Source of the DNA: DASZMX01 sp035551475
GTDB taxonomy: Bacteria > Verrucomicrobiota > Verrucomicrobiia > Limisphaerales > Palsa-1400
Assembly (NCBI GenBank): GCA_035551475.1
Contig: DASZMX010000067.1
Location: 1-58,496 of the forward strand
DNA: 58,496 nucleotides
Reading direction: 5' to 3'
Shown here piece by piece: positions 38,045 through 46,789 of the stretch. The position numbers and the translations under genes are program-made. Each line of letters begins with the position of its first letter. The stretch's first letter is position 1. Below the pieces are notes generated by a model, which ran no database searches, was not told the origin of the DNA, and worked only from the letters and a program-made list of their open reading frames with translations.

Positions 38045-39116
38045 TGGGATAGGAGCCGAGGACTTTCACGAAGTTGCACGCCTCCTTCAAGCCCTCGATC
38101 GCGCGAGCCACGTTGCGGTCCTGAAAATGACCGTCGCAATCCACAAAGAAAAAATATTCCCACGCCTTGCGCTTGCTCGGGCGCGACTCGATTTTCGTCA
38201 TGTTCAACTTGAACTTTCGAAACGGCGCCAGCGTGCGGTAGAGCGCGCCCACTTCATCGGCGATGCTGAACATCAGGCTCGTCCGGTCGCGTCCGCTCGG
38301 CGGGCTGCATTGCCGGCCCAGCACCAAAAATCGCGTGGCGTTCTCGCTGAAATCCTGGATGTCGCGCTCGATGATTTTTAAATGATGCTTCTCCGCCGCC
38401 AGCAAACCCGTGATGGTCGCCACCTTTGCGGCCGCCTCCGGATCCTGGCGCGCCGCCGCCACCAGCTCCGCCGAGCGCGCGTTGGACGAGGTCTCGATGA
38501 TCTCCGCTTTCGGCAAGCTGCGTTGCACCCACGCCCGGCATTGCGCCAGCGCCTGCGGATGCGCGTAGAGGCGTTCGGTTTCTTTTAATTCCTCGTTTGC
38601 CGCCAGGCAAAATTGAATCGGCAGCACAATTTGCGCGACGATCTGGAGCGGGCTTTCCACAAACATGTCCAGCGTGTGCGTCACCACGCCTTCGGTGGAA
38701 TTTTCGATCGGCGCCACGCCGTAGTCCGCATGGTTTTTGCTCACCTCGGTGAACACATCCGGAATCGTTTTTTGCGCGGAATAATTCAAGCTCGCGCCAA
38801 ATTTCTGAATCGCCGCCTGATGGGTGAACGTCGCCTCCGGCCCGAGGTAGGCGATGGTCATGGATTTTTCCAGCGAGAGGGCGCTGGACATGATTTCGCG
38901 ATAAATGGCGCGCAACGAATCATTCGTCATCGGCCCTTCGTTGAGCTTGGTCACCCGTTGCAGCACCATCCGCTCCCGATGCGGCGCGTAGATGGCCTCG
39001 CCGGCTTTCACCTTGATTTCGCCGATGCCCAGCACATGCCGCGTCCGCTCATTGAGCAGATGGACGATCTTCTCGTCCAGTTTATCAATCGCCTTGCGGT
39101 GTTCCGGGATGTTCAT
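38034..39116 (-). CDS. pheA: Bifunctional chorismate mutase / prephenate dehydratase
   Basis: A 360-residue enzyme converting chorismate to prephenate and then phenylpyruvate in phenylalanine synthesis. Residues 1-90 are an AroQ-class chorismate mutase (RKAIDKLDEKIVHLLNER). Residues 90-270 are prephenate dehydratase (IAYLGPEATFTHQAA, PIENSTEGVV, ENATRFLVLG). Residues 285-355 are an ACT domain with ESRPSKRKAWEYFFFVDCDG, where Phe normally binds for feedback control. It lies 49 bases downstream of the scpB stop. No attenuator-like leader is seen. Confidence 0.96.
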   Translation of the reverse strand: MNIPEHRKAIDKLDEKIVHLLNERTRHVLGIGEIKVKAGEAIYAPHRERMVLQRVTKLNEGPMTNDSLRAIYREIMSSALSLEKSMTIAYLGPEATFTHQAAIQKFGASLNYSAQKTIPDVFTEVSKNHADYGVAPIENSTEGVVTHTLDMFVESPLQIVAQIVLPIQFCLAANEELKETERLYAHPQALAQCRAWVQRSLPKAEIIETSSNARSAELVAAARQDPEAAAKVATITGLLAAEKHHLKIIERDIQDFSENATRFLVLGRQCSPPSGRDRTSLMFSIADEVGALYRTLAPFRKFKLNMTKIESRPSKRKAWEYFFFVDCDGHFQDRNVARAIEGLKEACNFVKVLGSYPNGD

Positions 39117-39165
39117 GTCGCTGCACGTTACACAACTTCCGGCCCCAATTGCAGGCGAAAAAGCG

Positions 39166-39843
39166 TCACGCCTGCGGCGCGGGCCCGGGCTCCGCCGGCT
39201 TCTCCGCCTCTTCCAATGTCACTTGCTCCGGCGGCGCGGTGGCCAGGCCGGGGTCAATCGTCAGGAGCGCTTCCGGCTTGGTCACCGGCAAACGCCGCAA
39301 TTCTTCTGCCGCCGGCAGATCTTCCAAACTGCGCAGCCCAAAATATTCCAGGAACGCCGGCGTGGTGCCATACGTCATCGGCCGTCCCACCACTTCGGCG
39401 CGGCCCACTTGCTCCACCAGGCCGCGTTCCAGCAAGGTCTGCATCACGCCATCCACCGCCACGCCGCGCACCTGTTCCACTTCCGCGCGCGTGATGGGCT
39501 GTCGATAAGAAATAATCGCCAGCGTCTCCAGCGCGGGCTGCGAGAGGCGGGGTGGACGCGCCTTGACTCCCACCAAGGCCACCAGCCACGGCGCGAATTC
39601 CGGCTGGCTGGCGAACTGCCATGAACCCGCCACGCAGGCGAGCCGGTAGCTCCGTTGCGCCGCCTCATGGTCTTTCTGCAATTGTTCCAGGGCCGCCGTC
39701 AAATCCTCCTCCTTGGTCTTCTTGAACGGCTTGGCGGCGTCGCCATGTTCCGCCGCGGCGTTGAGCAAATCCCGCAGCTCTTTTGGGCTGAGCGGCTTTT
39801 GCGCCGAGAATAAAATCGATTCCAAAATGAATTTCAGTTCCAT
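39166..39843 (-). CDS. scpB: Segregation and condensation protein B
   Basis: A 225-residue subunit of the SMC-ScpAB condensin complex, with two winged-helix domains. The N-terminus MELKFILESILFSAQKPLSP and the second block LETLAIISYRQPITRAEVEQVRGV are family hallmarks. The C-terminal 30 residues are a Pro/Glu-rich tail. ATG 39843 gives the usual start; scpA ends eight bases upstream. SMC itself is not in the window. Confidence 0.95.
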   Translation of the reverse strand: MELKFILESILFSAQKPLSPKELRDLLNAAAEHGDAAKPFKKTKEEDLTAALEQLQKDHEAAQRSYRLACVAGSWQFASQPEFAPWLVALVGVKARPPRLSQPALETLAIISYRQPITRAEVEQVRGVAVDGVMQTLLERGLVEQVGRAEVVGRPMTYGTTPAFLEYFGLRSLEDLPAAEELRRLPVTKPEALLTIDPGLATAPPEQVTLEEAEKPAEPGPAPQA

Positions 39844-39850
39844 GGACAGC

Positions 39851-40615
39851 CTATTCCGCAATCTTCGAGTCTTCCACCGCCACCGCCGGCTCGGGCGCCC
39901 GCGTAATTTCGATCTCCCCAAAATCCTCCGGCTGCGCGCAGATCAATTGCCGCATCCGAATCAGCTCCAGCAAGGCCAGGAACGTGCACACCACCTCCGA
40001 CCGGTTGGTGGCTCCGCTGAACAAATCCGAAAACTTCACCGCCGTTTTTTCCGCCACCAATTTCACGAGAACCTCGATCTTTTCGCTGACCGACCATTTG
40101 TCCTCGAAAATCTCGCGCATGTCGTCACGCTGGCCGACGCGCTTCAAAATCGCGCTGACCGCGTTGATCAAATCAAACAGCGACGCCTCGGGCTTGGGCG
40201 TCGTTTCCGGCGCGGAGAAATCCGGTTTGATCGGCAGGCGGGGGAAGGTGTTTTCCTGCTCGATTTCGCGGGCCTGCAATTGCGCGGCGGCGTCCTTGAA
40301 TTTTTTATACTCGACCAATTGCCGGATCAGCTCCCAGCGCGGATCTTCGGTTTCCTCCTCCTCGCCGGTCTCGACTTGCTGGTCTTTGGGCAGCAATTCG
40401 CGGCTCTTGATGTGCATGAGGGTGGAGGCCATCACCAAAAACTCGCCGGCAATTTCCAGGTCGAGCAGGCGCATCACGTCGATGTAGCGGATGAATTCCG
40501 TGGCCAGCTTGGTCAGGTTGACTTCATAGATGTCCACTTCTTCTTTCCTGATCAGGTAGAGAAGAAGATCCAGCGGGCCCTCAAACACTTCAAATTGAAC
40601 TTTATATTCCGCCAT
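39851..40615 (-). CDS. scpA: Segregation and condensation protein A
   Basis: A 254-residue kleisin subunit that bridges SMC heads and binds ScpB. The N-terminal FEVFEGPLDLLLYLIRKEEVDIYEV is diagnostic, and the C-terminal winged helix lies near residues 165-230 (ALLELIRMRQLICAQPEDFG). An acidic linker (ETGEEEETEDP) separates them. It is first in the scpA-scpB-pheA-GNAT string. The 132 bases upstream are shared with the divergent sugar-symporter gene. Confidence 0.95.
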   Translation of the reverse strand: MAEYKVQFEVFEGPLDLLLYLIRKEEVDIYEVNLTKLATEFIRYIDVMRLLDLEIAGEFLVMASTLMHIKSRELLPKDQQVETGEEEETEDPRWELIRQLVEYKKFKDAAAQLQAREIEQENTFPRLPIKPDFSAPETTPKPEASLFDLINAVSAILKRVGQRDDMREIFEDKWSVSEKIEVLVKLVAEKTAVKFSDLFSGATNRSEVVCTFLALLELIRMRQLICAQPEDFGEIEITRAPEPAVAVEDSKIAE

Positions 40616-40747
40616 GGTCCGTCCGTGAATGCGGCGCCAACTTTACGACGCTTGCCGCCGCGCCACAATCTTTTATGGCGCGCGGAAAGATTCTCTTGGA
40701 ATGGCGCCCGGAATTGGGCATAAGAGCGCCAAGCACAGACAAATATT

Positions 40748-42169
40748 ATGGCTAACATCCCTGGCCCCGCCAAGCAAACCGCCTCCTCCTCCCAGCCCGC
40801 CACCGGGCAAACGTATCGCGGCCCGTTCACCATCATGACGGTCCTCTTTTTTATGTGGGGGTTCATGACGGTGTGGAACGACATCCTCATTCCGCGTTTC
40901 AAGGAGGCGTTCACGCTCAATTACAAGGAAGCCATGCTCGTGCAATTCGCCTTTTTCGGCGCTTACGGCATTTTCTCCCTGTTCTATTTTATTGTCTCCA
41001 TCGCTTCCGGCGATCCCATCAACCGCATCGGCTACAAGAATGGCGTGGTCATCGGATTGCTCATCTCCGCCACGGGCAGCGCGCTCTTTTACCCGGGCGC
41101 CGTCATGAAATCCTATCCATTGTTCCTGCTCGCGCTCTTTGTCGTGGGCGCCGGTTTCGCCATGCTGCAAATCGCCGCCAATCCTTACGTCACGATCCTC
41201 GGCCCGGAACGAACGGCGCCCAGCCGCCTCAATTTATCGCAGGCGTTCAATTCCTTTGGCACGACCATCGGGCCGCTCGTGGCGGGTTATTTGATTTTCG
41301 AAGTGTTCAATAAGCCCGGCACGCACGGGGCGGATTCCGTCAAAATCCCGTACCTTTGTTTCGCGGCCGTCTTCGTCATTTTGGCGGTCTTTTTCAAATT
41401 CGCGCATTTGCCCGCTTTCTCCAACACCGAGCAAATCACCGGGCTCGGCGCGCTTAAGGTTCCCCACACCGCCTTGGGCATGCTCGCGATCTTCATGTAT
41501 GTCGGCGGCGAAGTCGGCGTCGGCAGCGCCATTGTGAATTTCTTCGGCACGGCCCCGCTCGGCGCGATGCCGCATGAACAGGCCAGCAAATATCTGTCGT
41601 TCTTTTGGGGCGGCTTGATGATCGGGCGTTTCATGGGCGCCTTTGCCTTGAGCGAAATGCGGCCCGCCGTGAAAAACAGCCTGGTCGTCATTGTTCCGGT
41701 CATCGCTGTGATTGTGGCGGGCGTCACCACCAACTGGAGCAACGCCGCCCATTACGGTGTTATGCTGGCCGTTTTGCTCGTGGCGTTTTTCATCGGCGCC
41801 ACCAGCGCCAATCGCATGTTGACGCTGTTTAGCGTTCTTATCATCGCCTTGCTCGGCGCGGCTCTGGTCTCTTCGGGCGCCACGGCCATGTGGGCGATCC
41901 TGGGCGTTGGCATGTTTTGTTCGGTCATGTGGTCGAACATTTTCTCGCTCGCCATCGAAGGCCTCGGGCCACTGAAAAGCCAGGGCTCCTCGCTCCTCGT
42001 GATGGCGGTGACGGGCGGCGCGGTTCTGCCGTATATCCAAGGCGCCATCGCCGACCATTCCGGCATCCAATCTTCCTTCATCGTGCCCATGGCGGCCTTC
42101 GCCTATATCTGCTTCTACGGCCTGTATGGATACCGCGCGGGCCGTCCGGCGACTGACTTGGGCCGGTAG
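40748..42169 (+). CDS. FHS-family sugar:H+ symporter (FucP/NagP-like MFS)
   Basis: A 473-residue inner-membrane transporter with 12 TM helices. The first helix FFMWGFMTVWNDILIP and FQAxx-type blocks (LQIAANPYVTILGPE, NLSQAFNSFGTTIGPL) are typical of fucose/glucose-galactose/N-acetylglucosamine symporters. It ends exactly one base before the ROK kinase start, so the two were surely co-transcribed, suggesting transport then phosphorylation of one sugar. The specific sugar is unknown. Confidence 0.92.
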   Translation: MANIPGPAKQTASSSQPATGQTYRGPFTIMTVLFFMWGFMTVWNDILIPRFKEAFTLNYKEAMLVQFAFFGAYGIFSLFYFIVSIASGDPINRIGYKNGVVIGLLISATGSALFYPGAVMKSYPLFLLALFVVGAGFAMLQIAANPYVTILGPERTAPSRLNLSQAFNSFGTTIGPLVAGYLIFEVFNKPGTHGADSVKIPYLCFAAVFVILAVFFKFAHLPAFSNTEQITGLGALKVPHTALGMLAIFMYVGGEVGVGSAIVNFFGTAPLGAMPHEQASKYLSFFWGGLMIGRFMGAFALSEMRPAVKNSLVVIVPVIAVIVAGVTTNWSNAAHYGVMLAVLLVAFFIGATSANRMLTLFSVLIIALLGAALVSSGATAMWAILGVGMFCSVMWSNIFSLAIEGLGPLKSQGSSLLVMAVTGGAVLPYIQGAIADHSGIQSSFIVPMAAFAYICFYGLYGYRAGRPATDLGR

Positions 42170-43306
42170 ATGAATTACGAGCATGACCAGCGCATCGTCC
42201 TGGCCCTGGATGCGGGCGGGACCAGTTTCCGTTTTTTTGCGATGGTCGGGCATAAATCGCTCGGGCGCGCCATCGTTCTTCCCTCTAACGGCGAAGATCT
42301 CGCGCGCTGTCTCGGCACGATTGTGGACGGCTTTGCCGCTGTCAAAAAGCAATGCCCACGCCCGCCGGTGGCTTTGAGTTTCGCCTTCCCTGGCCCGGCT
42401 GATTATCCCAACGGCATCATCGGCGACCTCGGCAACCTTCCCTGTTTCCGCGGCGGCATCGCTCTCGGCCCCATGCTCGCCGAGGAATTCGGCATCCCTG
42501 TTTTCATCAACAACGACGGCGACCTCTTTACCTACGGCGAGGCCATTGCTGGTTTTCTGCCCTACATCAACCGTTTGCTGGCCGACGCCGGCAGCCCGCG
42601 CCGCTACAAGAATTTGCTCGGCATTACCCTTGGGACCGGCTTCGGCGGCGGCATTGTGCGCGACGGCGAATTGTTTCTCGGCGACAACGCCATCGCGGGC
42701 GAAGTCTGGCTGCTGCGCCACAAGCTCATGCCCGACACCAACGCTGAGGAAGGCGCCAGCATCCGCGCCGTGCGCCGCGTCTTTGCGCAACACGCCGGGC
42801 TGCCTTTCGACCAGGCGCCATCGCCCAAGGATATATTTGACATCGGAGTTGGCGCCCGTCCCGGCCCGCGCGAAGCCGCCGTGGCCGCGTTCCGGCAATT
42901 AGGCGAAGTCGTGGGCAATTCCATGGCCGAGGCCCTCACGCTGATCGATGGGCTGGCGGTCATCGGCGGGGGCATTTCCGGCGCCAGTGGGCTTTTTCTT
43001 CCCGCCATTGTTGACGAATTAAACTCCACCTATACCTCGCCCGCCGGCCAAAAATTCAAGCGCCTCGCCTCCGCCGCCTTCAATCTGGAAGACCCGGCGC
43101 AGCTCGCCTCTTTCCTCCGCGGCTCCTCCCGCGAAATTCAGGTCCCATGCAGCGCCCGCAAGGTGCAATACGATCCCCAGCCCCGCATCGGCGTGGGCGT
43201 GTCGCGGCTCGGCTGCAGCGAAGCCGCCGCCATAGGCGCCTACGCGTTTGCCCTACGAAAACTTGATCAGGCGCAGGCCTCCGGCGCGGCTTGTGCCGAG
43301 GGGTGA
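42170..43306 (+). CDS. Atypical ROK-family sugar kinase
   Basis: A 378-residue kinase of the ASKHA fold. The phosphate-1 motif is LALDAGGTSFRFF (about 11-23), the catalytic Asp lies in INNDGD (about 111-116), GTGFGGGIV is at 157-165, and the adenosine motif VIGGGISGASGL is near 264. The CxCGxxGC zinc motif that normally follows the GE element (here AIAGEVWLL) is absent. A C-terminal extension beyond 330 carries three Cys. It probably phosphorylates the sugar brought in by the adjacent symporter. Confidence 0.85.
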   Translation: MNYEHDQRIVLALDAGGTSFRFFAMVGHKSLGRAIVLPSNGEDLARCLGTIVDGFAAVKKQCPRPPVALSFAFPGPADYPNGIIGDLGNLPCFRGGIALGPMLAEEFGIPVFINNDGDLFTYGEAIAGFLPYINRLLADAGSPRRYKNLLGITLGTGFGGGIVRDGELFLGDNAIAGEVWLLRHKLMPDTNAEEGASIRAVRRVFAQHAGLPFDQAPSPKDIFDIGVGARPGPREAAVAAFRQLGEVVGNSMAEALTLIDGLAVIGGGISGASGLFLPAIVDELNSTYTSPAGQKFKRLASAAFNLEDPAQLASFLRGSSREIQVPCSARKVQYDPQPRIGVGVSRLGCSEAAAIGAYAFALRKLDQAQASGAACAEG

Positions 43307-43358
43307 ATCAGGGATTTGGCGAATTGCGGCAACCCTCGCGCCGGGCGACGTTTTCCTT

Positions 43359-43619
43359 GTGAAAACGATTTTGAAAACGCTCCTCGCCGGAACCATCGTG
43401 GCTTCGCTCGGTTCCGTGGCGTTGGGGCAAATGGCCATTAATCCGCCGCCGCCGGCTCCGATTGTTCATAATCAGGAGTCGCATATGTCGGCCACCAACG
43501 CGATTGTCGAGCCCTCTGGTTCGTATAACACCAACCAAATCCCCGCGCTCACCAACGCGCCGACGCCGCTTTCGCCGGATAAAACGCCTCCGGCCCGCAA
43601 TCTCAATCCCCCCCAATAA
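43359..43619 (+). CDS. Small secreted Pro/Asn-rich protein
   Basis: An 86-residue protein with a clear signal peptide (KTILKTLLAGTIVASLGSVALG). The mature part is Pro-, Thr- and Asn-rich with no recognisable domain. GTG 43359 is chosen because the signal peptide starts there; it is 53 bases after the kinase stop. It shares the wording EPSG and a low-complexity style with the next gene, with which it probably forms a unit. Confidence 0.65.
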   Translation: MKTILKTLLAGTIVASLGSVALGQMAINPPPPAPIVHNQESHMSATNAIVEPSGSYNTNQIPALTNAPTPLSPDKTPPARNLNPPQ

Positions 43620-43638
43620 CACTCAACTAAATACATTT

Positions 43639-44277
43639 ATGAAAAAACAACTCATCGGAATTGGTTGCGCCCTTCTTCTTGCCGCAGGCGGGACGGCAGT
43701 GGCGCAAGGAACTGGCGCAGCGGGTGGCGGCTCCGGCACAGGCGTGGCGGGTGGCGGTTCCGGGACCGGAGCGGCCGGGGTAGGCGCAGGCAACACAGCG
43801 GCAGGCGCGGGCGTGAATGGCACGACCGGCCCGGGCATGTCGAGCAGTATTAACGGCTCCACCGGCGTCCAAGGCGCGACGCCCGGATCGGGTGTCAATA
43901 CGAGCATTAATTCTTCGGCGGGCAATGCCCCGATTCCTCCGGGCGCCCCGGGACAAGGCGTCCCTGGCCAGCCTGGCATGTCCGGTTCGACCGTGCCCAG
44001 CACCGGCGGCACGTTGCCCCCGGCTCCGGCTTTGCCCGGCGGATTTCCCCAGCCGGCTCCTGGCATCAACGAGCCCTCTGGCGCCGACATTCAGCCCGGC
44101 GGCACCATTCCGTCGCAAAATAATAATGGGACTCTCAACAATCCCGGTGGAGTTATTCAGCCGAACACCAGCGGCGTCGGCAGCGGCAGCAGCGCCGTGA
44201 CGCCCAGCACGCCGAACTCGCAAGCTCCCGGCACGATTGAAACCGCGCCTCCCTTGCAGGGCGCTCGGCCTCAATAA
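43639..44277 (+). CDS. Secreted Gly/Pro-rich low-complexity protein
   Basis: A 212-residue protein with a signal peptide (MKKQLIGIGCALLLAAGGTAVAQ). Residues 24-80 are Gly/Ala/Ser-rich and contain two exact nine-residue repeats of the type AGGGSGTGx, encoded by a 27-bp tandem repeat. The rest is Pro/Gly/Asn-rich. It has no Cys in the mature part and no catalytic motif, suggesting a structural or extracellular-matrix role. A strong terminator follows at 44298. Confidence 0.7.
   Translation: MKKQLIGIGCALLLAAGGTAVAQGTGAAGGGSGTGVAGGGSGTGAAGVGAGNTAAGAGVNGTTGPGMSSSINGSTGVQGATPGSGVNTSINSSAGNAPIPPGAPGQGVPGQPGMSGSTVPSTGGTLPPAPALPGGFPQPAPGINEPSGADIQPGGTIPSQNNNGTLNNPGGVIQPNTSGVGSGSSAVTPSTPNSQAPGTIETAPPLQGARPQ
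43720..43773 (+). repeat. Two tandem 27-bp units in the Gly-rich gene
   Basis: 43720-43746 and 43747-43773 encode AGGGSGTGV and AGGGSGTGA, differing at five of 27 bases, mostly silent changes. Such in-frame repeats can change copy number by slippage. Confidence 0.7.
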
Positions 44278-44297
44278 TCGTAAAATCTGACAGCAGC

Positions 44298-44346
44298 GCC
44301 TCGCTGTGCCGCGTTAGAGTTCGCCACAGCGGGGCCTTTTTGTTTT
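44298..44346 (+). terminator. Rho-independent terminator
   Basis: GCCTCGCTGTG (44298-44308) pairs with CACAGCGGGGC (44325-44335) with one mismatch around a 16-base loop, followed by TTTTTGTTTT. It ends the plus-strand string from the symporter to the Gly-rich protein, and abuts the end of the convergent DUF2127 gene. Confidence 0.75.
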
Positions 44347-44909
44347 CAGGCCTGGCGGACGTGCGGGTGATGATGATGGAAAAGCTGTTCGCGATTGGTG
44401 AACAGATACCAAACGATAAAGATATTCGTGATCGTCACCACCAGCAGGGGCGTGGAAAAACGCTTCGATAATTCAAAAAATTCGATCGGCACAAAGAACG
44501 CTGATTCCCCGATCGCCAGCCATCCCGCCCACGACGTGCGGAACATCATCCCGAGACCTTCCACCAAGGGGAACAGCGCCCAAATAATCGTGCCAATGGC
44601 GGCGTTGCGCACATTGGCTTCCGTCAGGTTTTCGATCTTCAACGCCAGGTTGATGAAGAACTGGTTTTCCGGGTGAATGCGCAGCATGCGGAACACCCAT
44701 TCCACAAAGGGCATGTGCATCGCATGTTGGTATTCGTCGGAAAGTCCGTTGGCCGCGTGCATGTAAAGAAGAATGCCCGCCAGCAGGAAGAGCACGCCCT
44801 TTGAGGTTTTGAACGCGATGATGAGGTACAGCGTCGGCGCCGGTTTGAGTTTTTCCTCCGTCACCTCTGCCTCCTCGTCTTCCACCTGGCTTTTGCCTGG
44901 TTCGGTCAT
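44346..44909 (-). CDS. DUF2127 membrane protein
   Basis: A 187-residue integral membrane protein with four TM helices (starting near 28, 103, 126 and 152). It has FKTSKGVLFLLAGILLYMHA, the family's N-terminal block, and GTIIWALFPLVEGLGMMF. The function of DUF2127 is unknown. It ends in a His-rich tail (FHHHHPHVRQA). The ATG overlaps the GlyRS stop as ATGA, so translation is likely coupled. Confidence 0.85.
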   Translation of the reverse strand: MTEPGKSQVEDEEAEVTEEKLKPAPTLYLIIAFKTSKGVLFLLAGILLYMHAANGLSDEYQHAMHMPFVEWVFRMLRIHPENQFFINLALKIENLTEANVRNAAIGTIIWALFPLVEGLGMMFRTSWAGWLAIGESAFFVPIEFFELSKRFSTPLLVVTITNIFIVWYLFTNREQLFHHHHPHVRQA

Positions 44910-46717
44910 GGCTGCGTCTTGGCCAGCAGCAGGCTCAACAGCTCGCTGATTTTCACCCGGCTTTGCTGCATCGTGTCGCGGTCTCGCAGCGTCACGGTGT
45001 CTTGCAATTCCGGCCCTTTCTCGCCCAGCGTGTCAAAATCGATCGTCACCCCAAACGGCGTGCCCGCCTCGTCCTGCCGGCGATAGCGCCGCCCGATGGC
45101 GCCCGCTTCGTCATAGAACACCGTCATGTGCGGCCGCAGCAAATCCCGCACGGCCAGCGCCTTTTGCACCAGCTCCGGCTTGTTCTTCAACAGGGGGAAA
45201 ATCGCCACCTTCACCGGCGCGATGCGCGGATGAAAACGCATCACCACGCGCGTCTCCATTTTGCCCTTGTCATCCGGCGCCTGGTCTTCCGCAAAAGCAT
45301 TGCAGATCAACGCCAGCGCCAAACGATCCACACCCGCGGAAGGCTCGATCACGTGGGGCACATAAGAACCCTTGGCCAGGGCGGCCGCTTCCGCGCGCGC
45401 CGTGGTTTCCGCCTGCTCCGGCTTTTCCCCCACCTTGGTCAAATAGTTTTTGCGCGACGCATAATACTGCTCGCCCAGCGCCGTTTGCCGCGCCGGATCC
45501 AGCTTCGCCCACGCCACGCGCAAATCGTCATCGAACACGCCCATCGGCTTGTTCGCCGAGCGCTGGTGCTGGGACAAATCAAAATCGCTGCGCGCCGCCA
45601 CCCCTTCCAATTCCTCGCCCATCAACTCGCCCTTTTCGTCGCGTTTGCTGAAGGGGAATTTGTAAAGAATATCCACTGTCGCCCGCGCGTAATGCGCCAG
45701 CTCATCCGCCTTCTGCCAATATTCCACCAGGCTCGTGCGCGGCAATCCGATGCTTTCGTAAAACGCCAGCCGCTCCTCCACCCAATATTGGTGCCACATT
45801 TGCCAGCCCCAATTCGGCTGCGGCTCTCCCGGATGGCCCGGACCCGGCGGCTTGGCCACCGACCCATAAATCGCCTCCACCACCTCATCCGGGCGAATGA
45901 AAAACTCCAGCTCCATCTGCTCGAATTCCCGCGAACGAAACGTGTAATTGCGCGGGTTGATTTCGTTGCGAAACGCCTTCCCGATCTGGCAAATGCCGAA
46001 CGGCACTCGTTGCCGCGACACTTCCAGCACGTTTTTGAACTGCACGAAAATCGCCTGCGCCGTTTCCGGCCGCAGATACGCCACGTTATCATCGCTTTCC
46101 AGCGGGCCGTAATGCGTCTTGAACATCAGGTTGAACGGGCGCGCCTCTGTCAATAAACTGCCGTTCTCGGGGTTGTAACGCGTCGTGTTCTCCACGTTTT
46201 CCGTCGTCTCCTGGCGCAACTGCAGCGCGTCCGCCCCTTCCGTCGCGCCCTGCGCATAATATTGCCGGGCCACCTTGCGCGCGCGCTCCGGGTTCTCGCC
46301 TTTTTTCAGCAGCACCGAAAACGGGCGGTCCACCTTCAGGCCCGCCGCCGAGTCCGCGCCGGTGTAGGAATAGACCACGCCGCTTTGGGCCTCGACCTGG
46401 TCGGCGCGAAAGCGCTTCTTTGTCAATAAACAATCCACCATCGGATCGGAGAAAGTCGTGGTGTGCCCGCTCGCCTCCCAGATTTTCGGGTGCATGATGA
46501 TCGTTGCTTCCAATCCCACCACGTCATCGCGGCGTTGCGTCATCGATTTCCACCAGAAATCCTTCAAATTCCGTTTCAACTCCGCCCCGAGTGGGCCGTA
46601 ATCCCAAAAGCCGTTGATCCCGCCGTAGATTTCCGAGGACTGAAAAATGAAGCCGCGGCGCTTGCACAGAGACACAATGCGCTCCATCAAATCATTCGTC
46701 TTGGGCTGCTCTGCCAT
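44906..46717 (-). CDS. glyQS: Glycyl-tRNA synthetase, single-chain alpha2 type
   Basis: A 603-residue class II synthetase charging tRNA-Gly. Family blocks include the N-terminal SLCKRRGFIFQSSEIYGGING, motif 1 WDYGPLGAELKRNLKDFWW, motif 2 region FRNEINPRNYTFRSREFEQMEL, ELEGVAARSDFDLSQHQ and the anticodon domain (RIAPVKVAIFPLLKNKPEL). It is longer than most bacterial alpha2 enzymes (about 460); extra residues occur near 110-170 and in the middle. It is the only tRNA-charging gene in the window. Confidence 0.96.
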   Translation of the reverse strand: MAEQPKTNDLMERIVSLCKRRGFIFQSSEIYGGINGFWDYGPLGAELKRNLKDFWWKSMTQRRDDVVGLEATIIMHPKIWEASGHTTTFSDPMVDCLLTKKRFRADQVEAQSGVVYSYTGADSAAGLKVDRPFSVLLKKGENPERARKVARQYYAQGATEGADALQLRQETTENVENTTRYNPENGSLLTEARPFNLMFKTHYGPLESDDNVAYLRPETAQAIFVQFKNVLEVSRQRVPFGICQIGKAFRNEINPRNYTFRSREFEQMELEFFIRPDEVVEAIYGSVAKPPGPGHPGEPQPNWGWQMWHQYWVEERLAFYESIGLPRTSLVEYWQKADELAHYARATVDILYKFPFSKRDEKGELMGEELEGVAARSDFDLSQHQRSANKPMGVFDDDLRVAWAKLDPARQTALGEQYYASRKNYLTKVGEKPEQAETTARAEAAALAKGSYVPHVIEPSAGVDRLALALICNAFAEDQAPDDKGKMETRVVMRFHPRIAPVKVAIFPLLKNKPELVQKALAVRDLLRPHMTVFYDEAGAIGRRYRRQDEAGTPFGVTIDFDTLGEKGPELQDTVTLRDRDTMQQSRVKISELLSLLLAKTQP

Positions 46718-46789
46718 AGCCCACCAGTGTTGTTTAGCCTCCCCCTGATGTCAAGGCGACCCGAATGGGGGCGATACCGTAAGAGTGTC

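Noticed and set aside
41234..42898. 554-codon minus frame under the symporter and kinase
   Set aside because: Lies antisense to two recognisable genes and spans their junction; no protein-like motifs.
43720..43773. Repeat units considered as a CRISPR array
   Set aside because: Only two contiguous coding repeats without spacers.
44963..46156. 397-codon plus frame under GlyRS
   Set aside because: Antisense shadow of a clear synthetase.
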